Position numbers and translations under genes: made by a program. 44,628 nt of DNA from Candidatus Omnitrophota bacterium (GTDB lineage: Bacteria > Omnitrophota > Gorgyraeia > Gorgyraeales > Gorgyraeaceae). Location: the NCBI GenBank assembly GCA_018814825.1, contig JAHIYJ010000060.1, positions 1-44,628 of the forward strand. The letters run 5' to 3'. The notes beneath the pieces were generated by a model that searched no databases, was not told where the DNA came from, and was given only the letters and a program-made list of their open reading frames with translations. This document shows positions 1 to 10,800 of the stretch, piece by piece. How positions within the stretch are numbered: position 1 is the first letter of the stretch; each line of letters opens with the position of its first letter.

Positions 1-150
1 AATGAGTTTCTGCTTGCCCGTGAAAAACGGATGACACTTAGAACATATCTCCACGCGTATATTCTGCCTCGTCGAACGGGTATGTATGACCTCGCCGCAC
101 GCGCAGACAATAGTCGTCTCCTTGTAATTAGGGTGAATTTTTTCTTTCAT
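1..150 (-). CDS. rpmE: 50S ribosomal protein L31 (partial, runs off the window edge)
   Basis: Reverse complement of 1-150 translates to [50 protein letters not shown], an L31-type sequence with CxC/CxxC cysteines. Not in the ORF track because it is truncated. Confidence 0.95.
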   Translation of the reverse strand, partial: MKEKIHPNYKETTIVCACGEVIHTRSTRQNIRVEICSKCHPFFTGKQKLI

Positions 151-167
151 GATAAACCTCCTATCAT

Positions 168-1433
168 TTACTGGTTCATGCTCTCCAAAAACTCTTCGTT
201 TGTCTTGGTCTTCGCCAGCTTCTGGAGCAAGAGTTCCATGGCCTCGACGCTGTTAAGCTCGCTCAGGACCTTCCTTAATATCCATATCCTCTGGAGTTCT
301 TTTTCATCCAAGAGGAGCTCCTCTTTTCTCGTATTGGACCTCTTTATGTCAATGGCCGGGTATACCCTTCTCTGAAAAAGGTTCCTGTCGAGCTGGGTCT
401 CCATGTTGCCTGTACCCTTAAATTCCTCAAATATGACCTCGTCCATACGGCTCCCAGTGTCGACGAGCGCGGTAGCGATAATGGTCAGGCTTCCGCCCTC
501 TTCTATGTTCCTGGCCGCGCCAAAGAACCTCTTCGGCTTATGGAGCGCGTTTGAGTCCACGCCGCCAGACAGTATCTTGCCCGAATGCGGGACTACTGCG
601 TTATAGGCCCGGGCGAGCCTGGTGATGCTGTCCAGGAGGATAACGACGTCTTTCTTGTGCTCGACCAGCCTTTTGGCCTTTTCCAGCACCATTTCAGAGA
701 CCTGGACGTGTCTTTCGGCGGGCTCATCAAAGGTGGAGCTTATGACTTCGCCCTTGACAGTCCGCTGCATATCAGTGACCTCTTCAGGCCGTTCATCGAT
801 AAGGAGCACCATGATTATGACCTCCGGGTAATTTTCAGTTATGCTGTTCGCCACCTTCTGCATGATAATAGTCTTGCCGCTGTAAGGAGGCGCCACTATC
901 ATGCCTCTCTGGCCTTTTCCTATAGGCGTCAGGAGGTCCATAACGCGGGCCGTCAGGTCACTCTTTTTGGTTTCCAGCTTGTATCTCTGATTGGGATAAA
1001 GGGGCGTCAGGTTGTCAAACAGTATCTTGTCTTTAGCCGCTTCAGGACTCTCGAAATTTACAGCTTCCACTTTAAGGAGCGCGAAATATTTTTCGCCCTC
1101 TTTAGGCGGCCTTATCTGCCCGCTTACAGTATCACCCGTGCGCAACGCGAACTTTTTAATCTGTGAGGGCGAGATATATATGTCATCGGGGCATGGGAGA
1201 TAGTTATAATTTGGCGAACGCAAAAACCCGAAACCATCAGGCAGCACCTCCAGGACACCCTCCCCGAATATAAGGCCGGCTCGCTCAGTCTGGGCCTGAA
1301 GAATCTTGAATATAAGATCCTGTTTTTTTAAACTGCTGACTCCGTTCACGTTCATCTCCCGGGCGATTTTATTCAGCTCCGATATCTTGATAGATTTTAA
1401 TTTTTCAATGTCAAGTTTTTGACTTACAATCAT
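168..1433 (-). CDS. rho: Transcription termination factor Rho
   Basis: 421 aa; RNA-binding region ([35 protein letters not shown]) and ATPase motifs ([45 protein letters not shown]). Confidence 0.98.
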   Translation of the reverse strand: MIVSQKLDIEKLKSIKISELNKIAREMNVNGVSSLKKQDLIFKILQAQTERAGLIFGEGVLEVLPDGFGFLRSPNYNYLPCPDDIYISPSQIKKFALRTGDTVSGQIRPPKEGEKYFALLKVEAVNFESPEAAKDKILFDNLTPLYPNQRYKLETKKSDLTARVMDLLTPIGKGQRGMIVAPPYSGKTIIMQKVANSITENYPEVIIMVLLIDERPEEVTDMQRTVKGEVISSTFDEPAERHVQVSEMVLEKAKRLVEHKKDVVILLDSITRLARAYNAVVPHSGKILSGGVDSNALHKPKRFFGAARNIEEGGSLTIIATALVDTGSRMDEVIFEEFKGTGNMETQLDRNLFQRRVYPAIDIKRSNTRKEELLLDEKELQRIWILRKVLSELNSVEAMELLLQKLAKTKTNEEFLESMNQ

Positions 1434-2029
1434 AAGCCCCCCCTACGCCTCCTAAATTGCTTCCAGATTTTTTTAACCTGGGTTCTTGTTTCGTTTTTTG
1501 AACCACTGTTATCTATAACAAAATCCGCGAACGCCAGCTTTTTTTTCAACGGCGCCTGCGAACGTAGTCTTTTTAACACGGCCTTTTTTGTCATGCCCTT
1601 TGCCCTCATTAACCTGTCTATCTGTTTAGCCCTTTCAGATCTAACCACTACCAGGCTATCCAGCTTCTTATAAAAACCTGACTCGATAAGCAGCGCCCCT
1701 TCGACTACGACCGGAGCAGTGGTTTTCCAGCGGAAGATAAGCCTTTCTATTTCTTTTATAGTCTCAGGGTGTACGAGCCTGTTCAGCAGCCTGAGCTTTG
1801 AGGCATTATCGAAAACGATATCCGCCAGCTTTACCCTGTCTATGGACTTATCCGCCCTGACTATATCCTCGCCGAAGTGCCTTATTATTTTTTTATAGAC
1901 TGCCTTACCCGGCAGCATAAGCTTACGACAGACTATGTCCGCGTCGATTACGCGCGAGCCCATAGAACCGAACATCCTAGACGCGGTGGTCTTGCCGCTG
2001 CCAAAACTGCCTGTAACGCCTATAATCAT
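1430..2029 (-). CDS. coaE: Dephospho-CoA kinase
   Basis: 199 aa; [21 protein letters not shown]-loop and CoaE-like DADIVCRKL; 4-bp overlap with rho. Confidence 0.93.
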   Translation of the reverse strand: MIIGVTGSFGSGKTTASRMFGSMGSRVIDADIVCRKLMLPGKAVYKKIIRHFGEDIVRADKSIDRVKLADIVFDNASKLRLLNRLVHPETIKEIERLIFRWKTTAPVVVEGALLIESGFYKKLDSLVVVRSERAKQIDRLMRAKGMTKKAVLKRLRSQAPLKKKLAFADFVIDNSGSKNETRTQVKKIWKQFRRRRGGL

Positions 2030-4716
2030 TCCGCCTCCAGCCAGTTCTTCCCGGACTTCACACTCACCTCTACTGGCACGCGAAGCTTCACGGCGCCTTC
2101 CATCTTTTCCTTGATCATCTTGATCATTGTCTTAAGCTCCTTCTCAGGGACCTCGAACACGAGCTCATCGTGCACCTGCAATATCATCTTTGAGGAAAAA
2201 CTTTTCTCCGCCATCTCCTTATGTATGTTTATCATCGCTATCTTTATAAGATCCGCGGCCGAGCCCTGTATCGGGGCGTTAATGGCTATCCTCTCGGCCT
2301 GCTGTTGTTCTCTCATACTTCCGGCGGTTATCTCGGGTATATACCTCCGCCTGTTAAAAAGCGTCGTCACGTAACCCAGATCCCTGGCTTCTTCCACGGT
2401 GTCCTCCATGTACAGCTTCACGCGCGGATATCTTTCAAAATAAGAATCTATGAATCTCTGCGCGCTGGCGGGATCAATGGAAAGGCCTCTCGAAAGCCCG
2501 AACGCGCTTATCCCGTAGACTATCCCGAAATTCACGGTCTTTGCGCTGGAACGCTGTTCCGGGGTGACGTCCTTTTCATCCACGTCAAAGATCAAAGACG
2601 CCGTGTGGGTATGGACATCCAGGCCTCTTTCAAACGCCTTTAAGAGCTCCTCGTCTTTGGACAGGTGCGTCAGTATCCTTAATTCTATCTGTGAGTAATC
2701 AGCCGATACTATCAGGTTGCCTTTTTCTCCTATAAAGGCCTTTCGTATCTCCCTGCCCCGAGGAGTCTTTACCGGGACATTCTGCAGGTTAGGCTTACTT
2801 GACGAAAGCCTGCCGGTAGCGGCTATCGTCTGGTTGAATGAAGTATGCAGCCTGCCGGTCTTTTCATTGACAAGTTCAGGCAGGGCGTCTATATAAGTCG
2901 ATTTTAACTTTGAAAGTTCCCTGTACATGAGCAGCTCTTTTGGCAGTGGATGAACAAAGGCCAGCCTCTCCAGGACGCCCACGTCCGTGGAAAACCCGGT
3001 CTTGGTCTTTTTCACGACCGGCAGTTTCAGTTTTTCAAAAAGCACCCCGCTCAGCTGCTTGGGGGAATTTATATTGAATTTGGTACCCGCCATTTTATAT
3101 ATATTCTCTACAATAACCTCCAGCTCCCTAGTTACTTCCTTTGACATGTCTTTTAGAAGTTTAACGTCTATCTTTACGCCCGATAACTCCATATCCGAAA
3201 GCACGTCAATCAGAGGCAGTTCTATTTCCGTGAAAAGCCTGTCCAGCTCTTTTTCAAAAAGATCCTTCTCGAGGATCCGTTTCAGCCTCAGGGTAATATC
3301 GCTGTCCTCGCAGGAGTATTCCGAAATCCTGTCCAGCGGCACCTCACTCATATTCACGCGCTTTTTGCCGGTGCCCAGAAGGTCATCCGCGGATATCATC
3401 TTATGGTCAAGCCTTTCGAACGCCAGGTCATCAAGGTTGTGGTTAAACTTTGAGGGATTTAATAAATAAGACGCTATCATGGTGTCAAACTCTATGCCCT
3501 TCAGGTCTACACCCTGATTTGACAGGATTAATTTCTCGTATTTTATATTCTGCCCTATCTTCTTTATCTTCTCATCTTCCATGATCCCCTTGAGCTCTTC
3601 AAATGCGTACCCTGATTCAACCCCTTCAGCCTGGAGCCTGGAGCCTGGAGCCTTACTGGCGAGCGCCACATAATAAGCCTTGCCCTCCTCCCAGCAAAAC
3701 GAAATACCTACAGGTACGGCGTCCAGCGGGTTTTCGCTGGTTGTCTCAAAATCAAATACAAACTCTTTTTGTTTTTTAAGCTCTCTCAGGAAGCCTTCGA
3801 AACCTTTTTTGTCGCTTATGGTCCTGTAACACGCCCCTGAGCGTAAACCAGGGCCCTCAGGAGCAGCTTCTCTTGCCAGCACTTTAAAATCCAGGTCCTT
3901 GAATATCCTGACCAACCTATCCTGATCCGGACCCTTTAGGCGCATAGAGCCGAGCTCAACTTCAATTGGCACGGAATCATCTACGGTAGCGAGCTGTTTT
4001 GACAAACGGGCTATCTCTTCCTGATCCGCCAGCATCTTTCTCCTTGCCTCGCTCTTTACTTTGTCAAGATTCCTGTACAGGTTCTCTATGTTCTTAAAAT
4101 CCTTTATCAGCTCTATGGCTGTTTTTTCGCCTATCCCGCGGACCCCCGGTATATTGTCACTGGCGTCTCCGGACAAGGCCATGAGATCCGCCATGTTACC
4201 CGGGCCGAGCCCCGAAAACCTGCTTATCACTGCATCCCTGTCGTATACAAACCCCTCTTTGTGCGTGCTGTAGATCTTTATGTTATCGTCAACCAGCTGC
4301 AGGGCATCCTTATCTCCCGTGACAATATAAACTTCCACACCCTCTTTAGCCATTTTCCTGGCCGCTGTCGCCAGTATATCATCCGCCTCAAATCCCTCTT
4401 TCTCGAATATAGGTATATTGTAGGCCGAGACCACCTCTTTTATTAAAGGCATCTGGGAAACGAGGTTATCGGGCATGGGTTTTCTCTTTATCTTGTATTC
4501 CTTGAACTTCTTATGCCTGAAGGTCGGGCCTTTGAGGTCAAAAGTTATGCCTATATAGTCCGGTTTTTCCGACGTGAGCAGTTTTTTCAGCATAAGAATG
4601 AACCCGTATACGGCGTTTGTCGGCTGACCTTTGGAATTCTTCAGGTCCTTTATGGCGTAATACGCTCTGTAACAATAGGAATTTCCGTCTATTAAAAACA
4701 GTCTTTCTTTTTTCAT
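2026..4716 (-). CDS. polA: DNA polymerase I (5'-3' exonuclease, 3'-5' exonuclease-like and polymerase domains)
   Basis: 896 aa; FEN-type N-terminus (FLIDGNSYCYRAYYAIKDL), exonuclease-like FDFETT, polymerase A motifs (VSADYSQIELRILTHLS, AKTVNFGIVYGISAFGL, QVHDELVFEVP). Confidence 0.98.
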   Translation of the reverse strand: MKKERLFLIDGNSYCYRAYYAIKDLKNSKGQPTNAVYGFILMLKKLLTSEKPDYIGITFDLKGPTFRHKKFKEYKIKRKPMPDNLVSQMPLIKEVVSAYNIPIFEKEGFEADDILATAARKMAKEGVEVYIVTGDKDALQLVDDNIKIYSTHKEGFVYDRDAVISRFSGLGPGNMADLMALSGDASDNIPGVRGIGEKTAIELIKDFKNIENLYRNLDKVKSEARRKMLADQEEIARLSKQLATVDDSVPIEVELGSMRLKGPDQDRLVRIFKDLDFKVLAREAAPEGPGLRSGACYRTISDKKGFEGFLRELKKQKEFVFDFETTSENPLDAVPVGISFCWEEGKAYYVALASKAPGSRLQAEGVESGYAFEELKGIMEDEKIKKIGQNIKYEKLILSNQGVDLKGIEFDTMIASYLLNPSKFNHNLDDLAFERLDHKMISADDLLGTGKKRVNMSEVPLDRISEYSCEDSDITLRLKRILEKDLFEKELDRLFTEIELPLIDVLSDMELSGVKIDVKLLKDMSKEVTRELEVIVENIYKMAGTKFNINSPKQLSGVLFEKLKLPVVKKTKTGFSTDVGVLERLAFVHPLPKELLMYRELSKLKSTYIDALPELVNEKTGRLHTSFNQTIAATGRLSSSKPNLQNVPVKTPRGREIRKAFIGEKGNLIVSADYSQIELRILTHLSKDEELLKAFERGLDVHTHTASLIFDVDEKDVTPEQRSSAKTVNFGIVYGISAFGLSRGLSIDPASAQRFIDSYFERYPRVKLYMEDTVEEARDLGYVTTLFNRRRYIPEITAGSMREQQQAERIAINAPIQGSAADLIKIAMINIHKEMAEKSFSSKMILQVHDELVFEVPEKELKTMIKMIKEKMEGAVKLRVPVEVSVKSGKNWLEAE
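3629..3654. repeat. Heptanucleotide tandem repeat (gcctgga x3 + gcctt) inside polA
   Basis: Direct reading: gcctgga gcctgga gcctgga gcctt; encodes ...KAPGSRLQAEG... on the minus strand. Confidence 0.9.
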
Positions 4717-4813
4717 AGTTTGTCAGGGCTGGTAATCATCTAAAATTTTTATGATATTTTCTAACGGGGTGCATGGTGTTTTTCAGGGATACTGTAAAAA
4801 ATGGAAGGGAAAA

Positions 4814-5926
4814 TTATTCCGGCAATATGTTCAATATCGCCTCAAATTCTTTCCTCGCGCCTGAAAAATTATTATCGCGATAACGCATCAGGCCTTCGTT
4901 ATAATGATCCTTTATCCTCTCCTCCTTCATTTTGTTTTTTATGGACTCTTCCAGATTAAGCAGGTCGGCGTCGTCCGGATGCTCTCTCTTTGCGGACCTT
5001 ATTGTGTCGAGCGCCCTGGAATACTCTCCTTTTTCAAAATAACTGTTTGCCTTAACATAATAGCTCTGGGAGCCGGGATCCGATCTAGGTTTTCTCTCCA
5101 CTGTCTCTTTCCGCTCAGCCATCGGCGGGACATTCCTGCCCTGCTCCTGCCTTAACCTCTCTTCGGCCAGCCTGAGCGATTCCCGCAGCTCTCTGTCTAT
5201 GTCTGACTCTTTCGACTTTGGGGCCTGTTTCTGCCTAGGCCTCCCCCTGGAAACCTTCTTGGGCTTCTCGCCGAGCAATGTCCATTCTTCCGAAAGCTCC
5301 TTTGTCTTTTTAACCCTGGCCGGCCTTTCGGTTTTTCTTTTTTTAGTCTCTTTCGCCGGAGGAGTCACGAACTCTGACTTTTTCCTCGAAACATCCTCTT
5401 CTATTTTAGATGGGGGCTTCGCCGCGGGCGTTTTCCTGGTATCTTTTTTCTCGAGCAACCCGATTTTTTCAAGCCTCTGCCTGGCTTCCTGTGTCCAAGG
5501 ATCCTGCGGGGTGCCGAGCTTATAGCGCCTCATCCAGTGAAACGCGGCCTTCTCAAGTTCACCTTTTCTCTCATAAAGAAGAGCCAGGTTGGTATGGGCC
5601 TTGGCGTAATTACCGTCTATCGATATTGCCTTCTGGTACTCGACCTCAGCGCGGTCAAGCCAGCCCTTTGTCTCAAAAAGAATTCCCAGGTCATTATGTG
5701 GGGCAGCGTAGTTCGGATCAAGGCTCGCGGCCTTCTGATACCATGAGATAGCCTGGTCGATTTCGCCTATCTGCTGGACTTTATGACCTTGATCGCGATA
5801 TGATTCAGCATCTTCCTTAAGCTCGGCTGCGTATATATATTTGGTATTTATTACAAAGATAAGAGCTATTAAAACAAGGGTGATTACAAACCACTGTGAA
5901 AAATGTTTTCGCATTAATGGCTCCAT
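4814..5926 (-). CDS. Tetratricopeptide-repeat protein with N-terminal membrane/signal segment
   Basis: 370 aa; N-terminal hydrophobic segment WFVITLVLIALIFVINT, TPR units (AISWYQKAASLDPNYAAPHNDLGILFETKGWLDRAEVEYQKAI), Lys-rich linker, further TPR-like C-terminus. Confidence 0.85.
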   Translation of the reverse strand: MEPLMRKHFSQWFVITLVLIALIFVINTKYIYAAELKEDAESYRDQGHKVQQIGEIDQAISWYQKAASLDPNYAAPHNDLGILFETKGWLDRAEVEYQKAISIDGNYAKAHTNLALLYERKGELEKAAFHWMRRYKLGTPQDPWTQEARQRLEKIGLLEKKDTRKTPAAKPPSKIEEDVSRKKSEFVTPPAKETKKRKTERPARVKKTKELSEEWTLLGEKPKKVSRGRPRQKQAPKSKESDIDRELRESLRLAEERLRQEQGRNVPPMAERKETVERKPRSDPGSQSYYVKANSYFEKGEYSRALDTIRSAKREHPDDADLLNLEESIKNKMKEERIKDHYNEGLMRYRDNNFSGARKEFEAILNILPE

Positions 5927-5976
5927 TTTTTATAAGTGTATCATATCAAGATTGTTGCGTCAAGAAAAATCTCGGA

Positions 5977-6020
5977 GGTTGCTGAAAAAGTGGTAGTCGC
6001 AGGCTTTAGCCTGCGCAACC
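5977..6020. repeat. Intergenic hairpin (ggttgc...gcaggctttagcctgc...gcaacc)
   Basis: gcaggct-tt-agcctgc (5999-6014) nested in ggttgc/gcaacc. Confidence 0.75.
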
Positions 6021-6053
6021 TAGCTGGGCCAAGACGTGGAGACAGCGGAAATA

Positions 6054-7565
6054 TTATTTATCTAAGTCTTTTGAGAATTGACCGCCGGTCATGGCGTCAA
6101 GATCTGCTGTGAGCTCATCGATCCTCAGTCTTTTTTCTATCTTTTCTCTGGCGGTGCTGGGAGGAGAAAAATGTTTTTCAATCAACAGCCTGCGCCGCTC
6201 AAAATAGGTCCTAGTGACCTCATCGAGTATATCATCCCTCAACTGCACCATGAGACGGCTGCGTGTATCTATCGATGTCTGATCAGTGCTCCAGATTAAA
6301 TCACCCAGATCCCAGCTCATCGTAACATCCCATGTTATGACATCATCGCCTGTCTGCAAGACATCAGGATTCTGCCCTGCATCCCAGTGATAAAGATCCG
6401 TGACGTATCGATCCAGGCCTAGAGAGACATCAGGAAGAAGGGCCTTGCGTCTGGCATCCTCCCTCCACTTCTTTATTTTATCAGGGTGGACCTCTGCGTA
6501 GTCAATAGCGGCTTCCTGCACATCTCTGATGCTCGGTTCATGCGCGAATTGTCCGAGGATATTTTCTTCCTCGCTCCCTTTGTCATTGCGAGCAACTGAA
6601 ATGACATTATTATTAAATCGGGATCTATACAAACCTTTATTCGTAGCCACCCAGATATTGCCTTTATTGTCCGAGGCTATTGAATTTGCTTTATCACCGG
6701 CTACGCCTTTATACAGCGCTCTCCATGCCTTATCCTTGTCGCTAAAAATAAAGATCCCATTGTCAGTGGCGGCAAAAAGATTATCTTTATATAAAAGACG
6801 ATTTACTTTTTGAGAAATGAGACCGCCTGATGGGAAACTTTTCCAGCTATCCCCTCCATCCTCACTTACAAATATTCCCGTGTCAGTTGCAATGAATAAT
6901 GAGTTTTGCTCGGACATCATACTGTTGACTGGTTTTTCTGCAATAACTGCCGTATCTACTGTATCGCTGTCATATTCTACATCCTCCATGGATGTCACAA
7001 GCACTCTTTTCCATCTGTCTCGGGCGCCTTTATACACGCCTTTTTCTGCCGCAAGAAATATATCTTTGCCGTGAAATGTAATCCATCTTACGCTCAGGTT
7101 TCCTGCCTCTCCAGAGTCCTTTTCCCACGTTGCTCCATTATCATTGCTGAGAAAAAGTCCGGCCTTTGTTCCAATATATATAATGCCATCTTGCGAAAAT
7201 GCTATATGCTGTGCGCCATTCTCCTCTGTGCCAATGCCCTTGAAGATCCTTTTCCATGCGGATCGGCCATCCGAGCTCCTGAACACACCTTTTTCCGTAC
7301 AGACAAAAAGGTCTTGCTCAGAAATGCTGATAAAACTAATAATATTGCCATCACCTCTTGCAGAAAACACTACCCTCCATGTCTCACCATAATCCTCGCT
7401 CCTGTACAACCTCTTCTCCGACGATGCGTAAATAACCCCTTCTTCAATAATCACCTCCTTAATATCAGATTCCTTAATACCGCTCACCGGCTGCCAGACC
7501 TCACTAGCAACGGCAATACCTACAATAAAAAAACTCAACACCAACAACGAAACAGCACGCTTCAT
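6054..7565 (-). CDS. Exported BNR/Ycf48-like beta-propeller repeat protein with conserved C-terminal segment
   Basis: 503 aa; signal peptide MKRAVSLLVLSFFIVGIAVAS; repeated SEDYGETWR / SNDNGATWEKD / SEDGGDSWKSF Asp-box units. Confidence 0.85.
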   Translation of the reverse strand: MKRAVSLLVLSFFIVGIAVASEVWQPVSGIKESDIKEVIIEEGVIYASSEKRLYRSEDYGETWRVVFSARGDGNIISFISISEQDLFVCTEKGVFRSSDGRSAWKRIFKGIGTEENGAQHIAFSQDGIIYIGTKAGLFLSNDNGATWEKDSGEAGNLSVRWITFHGKDIFLAAEKGVYKGARDRWKRVLVTSMEDVEYDSDTVDTAVIAEKPVNSMMSEQNSLFIATDTGIFVSEDGGDSWKSFPSGGLISQKVNRLLYKDNLFAATDNGIFIFSDKDKAWRALYKGVAGDKANSIASDNKGNIWVATNKGLYRSRFNNNVISVARNDKGSEEENILGQFAHEPSIRDVQEAAIDYAEVHPDKIKKWREDARRKALLPDVSLGLDRYVTDLYHWDAGQNPDVLQTGDDVITWDVTMSWDLGDLIWSTDQTSIDTRSRLMVQLRDDILDEVTRTYFERRRLLIEKHFSPPSTAREKIEKRLRIDELTADLDAMTGGQFSKDLDK

Positions 7566-7578
7566 AAAACCTCCAAAT

Positions 7579-7654
7579 GTTCCCTCTCCCCTCTGGGGAG
7601 AGAGTTAGGCCTGCCCCGTACCCGAGCGAAGCGAGTGGTACGGGGGTGAGGGGA
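7579..7654. repeat. REP-like inverted repeat downstream/upstream of genes
   Basis: tccctctcccctctggggagagag... and ccccgtacc (7614-7622) / ggtacgggg (7637-7645) flanking cgagcgaagcgag. Confidence 0.75.
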
Positions 7655-7865
7655 ATTTGCTTCACTAATATATAGACACAGAAACACGGGGATTTCTTTC
7701 AAGAATCTTTTCAAGAGAAGGAATTTTTAGAATGATTAACAAGACAGGCTTCAGTTTACTACATAATCTGGGAAGTAATCAATAGACTGACGGACAGGAA
7801 ATTATGACTAATCTTTCAAGGGTCAAAAAATGGGCGCTGTCCCCAATTTTTCAATTTTCCAGGTA

Positions 7866-10800
7866 TTATTTTGCAGTTGCGAGGGCATGAATCAACTGCA
7901 TGTTCTTAGTAACATCTTCGATATTTCTAAAATTGTAAGAATTAGCATCTCCTACCAACTGTTGCCATTGTTCATGTGCTTGACGCCTTCTATTTAAGTT
8001 TATAATAAACATCTCTTTACCATCAACCTTTTCCCTTATTCTTGCAATACTCCTCAAATTTCGCTCCTGAGCTATATTCTCTGCCATGATAACTGGTATT
8101 TGTTCATCTTCTAATAATTCATCTACCTCTTCTAAGAATGCTTCAGTTTCATTTAATACATACGTAGCTCTAAACCCAACTGTATTAATCTTTCTTCTGA
8201 CCAAACTAACACTATGGAATCTCCTGCCTTTATCAGTAGTTCTCTCGCTGACTCTATCCTGGACCCAACCTAAGTCATGCAAGGCTTGGGCTAATATTCG
8301 GCCGCGCGGGACTTCGACAAAAACTCCATCCAATCCATAAGATGCGCCCTGTTGGGATAAGGCATCGCTGAGCCTTCTGTAGCCTCGGCGGTCTAAAACA
8401 AACGATATAAAGTCTTGCTCAGGATAAAACCTATCAGCTACCATATAAAGAACAAGGGCTAATGTATCTTGCTCTGATGCTAAGAGCATATCTCCAAATG
8501 ATGCCAGTCTTTCACCTTCGGGTTTGATTCTCTTCGTTCTATCCTCTCGTATAGCCTCAAGAAGGTCAGATACAAGCCTCTTAGGCTCGCTACTATCGAG
8601 GCTGGCAACCAACCTTTCATCAATAAGACCTATTACTTCATCAAAAGCAACATGCCATGCCTCTAATTGTGACAGTACCTCCTCAATCGTCATTTCTCTT
8701 GTCATAATAGCTTCTGTAAAATCAGATACGTCACTAAAAGTTGGGCTAAAGTAATTCCCCCAAAAATGAGAAAATAACCAGTCTATAAGATAGAAGGCTC
8801 TATATTCAGAGGTAGAACGAAAATAACTTATACCACCTGGAGTGATGCTATTATAAAAATCGTTAACTGATGCACATTCATCTCTTATCCTTGTTAACTC
8901 AGTCCTTACTTCATCTAAGTCGGTAACCTCCATTGAAGCTATTCTCTCATTCCACTCTCTTATATGACTATCTAATAAAGACATTCTCTCTCTAAGCGCA
9001 TCAACCTTTTGCCTTGCGGTTCTAACTACTTCTTGTTTAGAGACATCAGGGCCAGGTAAATTGCATAATATAGTTTCTCCTGGATATAAATGGAGTTCAG
9101 TAAAAACTAATGCCAATTCCCCATTTTCATCAAGGGTTAATTCTACCGCGTCTCTTGCGCCTTCTACAGCATTAATAGCTTCGACTAAATAAATAAGCTG
9201 CTGGGCAGCGACATTATCAGGCTCCTCTTCTAAAATAAGTTGAGCGAGGCGTTGCGCTTTGTCTAATTCACCTTCTACAGCAAGCTCTTTAATCTTTTCT
9301 TCGTCCATACGTCTCTGAGCTTCTCTTATTCCTTCCCTTACAGCGTCTGGACTCTGTAACTCCATTAGAAGTCGAGCCCCAACTGGTGTACTTGGATCAT
9401 CAATACCTGCAATGTATGCTGTATGTCTTTGTATAGTCTTAGGATCTATAAAACGAGCCTGCTCTACACGAGATAATAGCTCAAGACCCCAAAAGTTCTG
9501 CAATCCATCGCGCAATACGCTCCTTGCTGTTTCAGGTAGCATGGACTCGGCATCGACAATTGCACGTAGGAACGATTCTAATTTTGCCTGAATTTCACTA
9601 GGGTCTCTTTCCTGCACCACAGCTGCAGCGACAATAGTCCATTCTTCCATAAGATATTCTCTGACCTGGGTCAGTAGAGCCATATTAGGGTCTTTGTCCT
9701 CGGCCAGCCTTTCTCTCTCCATTGCCCGCTCTAATGCTACCCTTGCTGCTTCCACATCGCCAGCATCAACAGGTTCGACAGAAACCATCTCAGGCTTAGT
9801 TTCAACTAGCTGAGCGGGTAAAGTGATAGTAAAAGTAGTGCCTCTATCGGGTTCACTCTCAACATCTATAGTACCGTTGTGGGCCTTAATGGTGCTCCAA
9901 ACAATATATAATCCTAATCCGTGAACTATACCTCTTTCTCTTGGTTTGATAGAGAATCCGGCAATACCTTGTCGAAAATTGTCTATTGCTTCCTGCGGCA
10001 TACCTCTGCCTGTATCACTTACACAGATTACAATCCCATCTTCTGTCAGCTTTGCTGAAACTGTTATCTTTCCTCCATCTGGCATTGCCTCAGAGGCATT
10101 ATTTATCAAATTGAAAATAGCTCGATCCATCTTTATCTCATCAACGACAACCATCAATTCATGTGGTAAATCTTCAACTATAACTAAATCTTCTCTACCT
10201 TGTTTTCTCCATCTCTTCCTGAAACTACTGTAAACCTCGGATAACACTGTTCCCAAATCAACTTGGTCTAGTTCTAAAGTCATCTTGCCTGAAATAAATC
10301 CTGTAAAGAGCCTGTCTGCCTTACCGATTTCCCTTAATAATCTCTCCACAAAAGTCTTATCTGAAATACTATCTGATATAGAGGTAACGAATACCTCCAT
10401 CTCTTTAACTATACCGTGCATCTCTTCGAGTGTAGTCCTAACCTCATCAGCTATTTTATCCAAATCATAATCCCCTCTTCTTATCTTTTCTATATGCTCT
10501 TGCAAGTGAAAATCACTACGCCAAAGTCTATTCTCAAGATGAACTGCTTCTTCAATCTGCTCTACATTTTCTACATCTAAACATCTCTTGGTTAGTTCCC
10601 TAATGTCGAGGAACAAAAGGCCAACTATATTACCTAATTCATGCTTAGCAATAAATAGATTCAGCACTCGTTCATCATAAATTAGAGGCCTGCCTTCTAT
10701 TTCTCTGCTTGGAATCATTTGACCACTGGTTAATAGCTCTAAAAGACTGTCTATTCTTTCGGGAATTACACTAAATCTAATAATTGCCCATCTAGTACGA

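Noticed and set aside
585-1166. 193-aa plus-strand ORF antisense to rho (and many similar plus-strand ORFs across the window)
   Set aside because: Fully inside strongly supported minus-strand genes, no recognisable domains; typical shadow ORFs.
6906-7649. 247-aa plus-strand ORF antisense to the BNR gene
   Set aside because: Composition and lack of motifs fit a shadow ORF; the minus-strand BNR protein has a signal peptide and repeated Asp-box motifs.
7820-7865. Sequence tcaaaaaatgggcgctgtccccaattttt as a defined mobile element end
   Set aside because: It resembles short repeats seen near IS200/RAYT-type genes, but only one copy and no transposase is present here, so I cannot support it.
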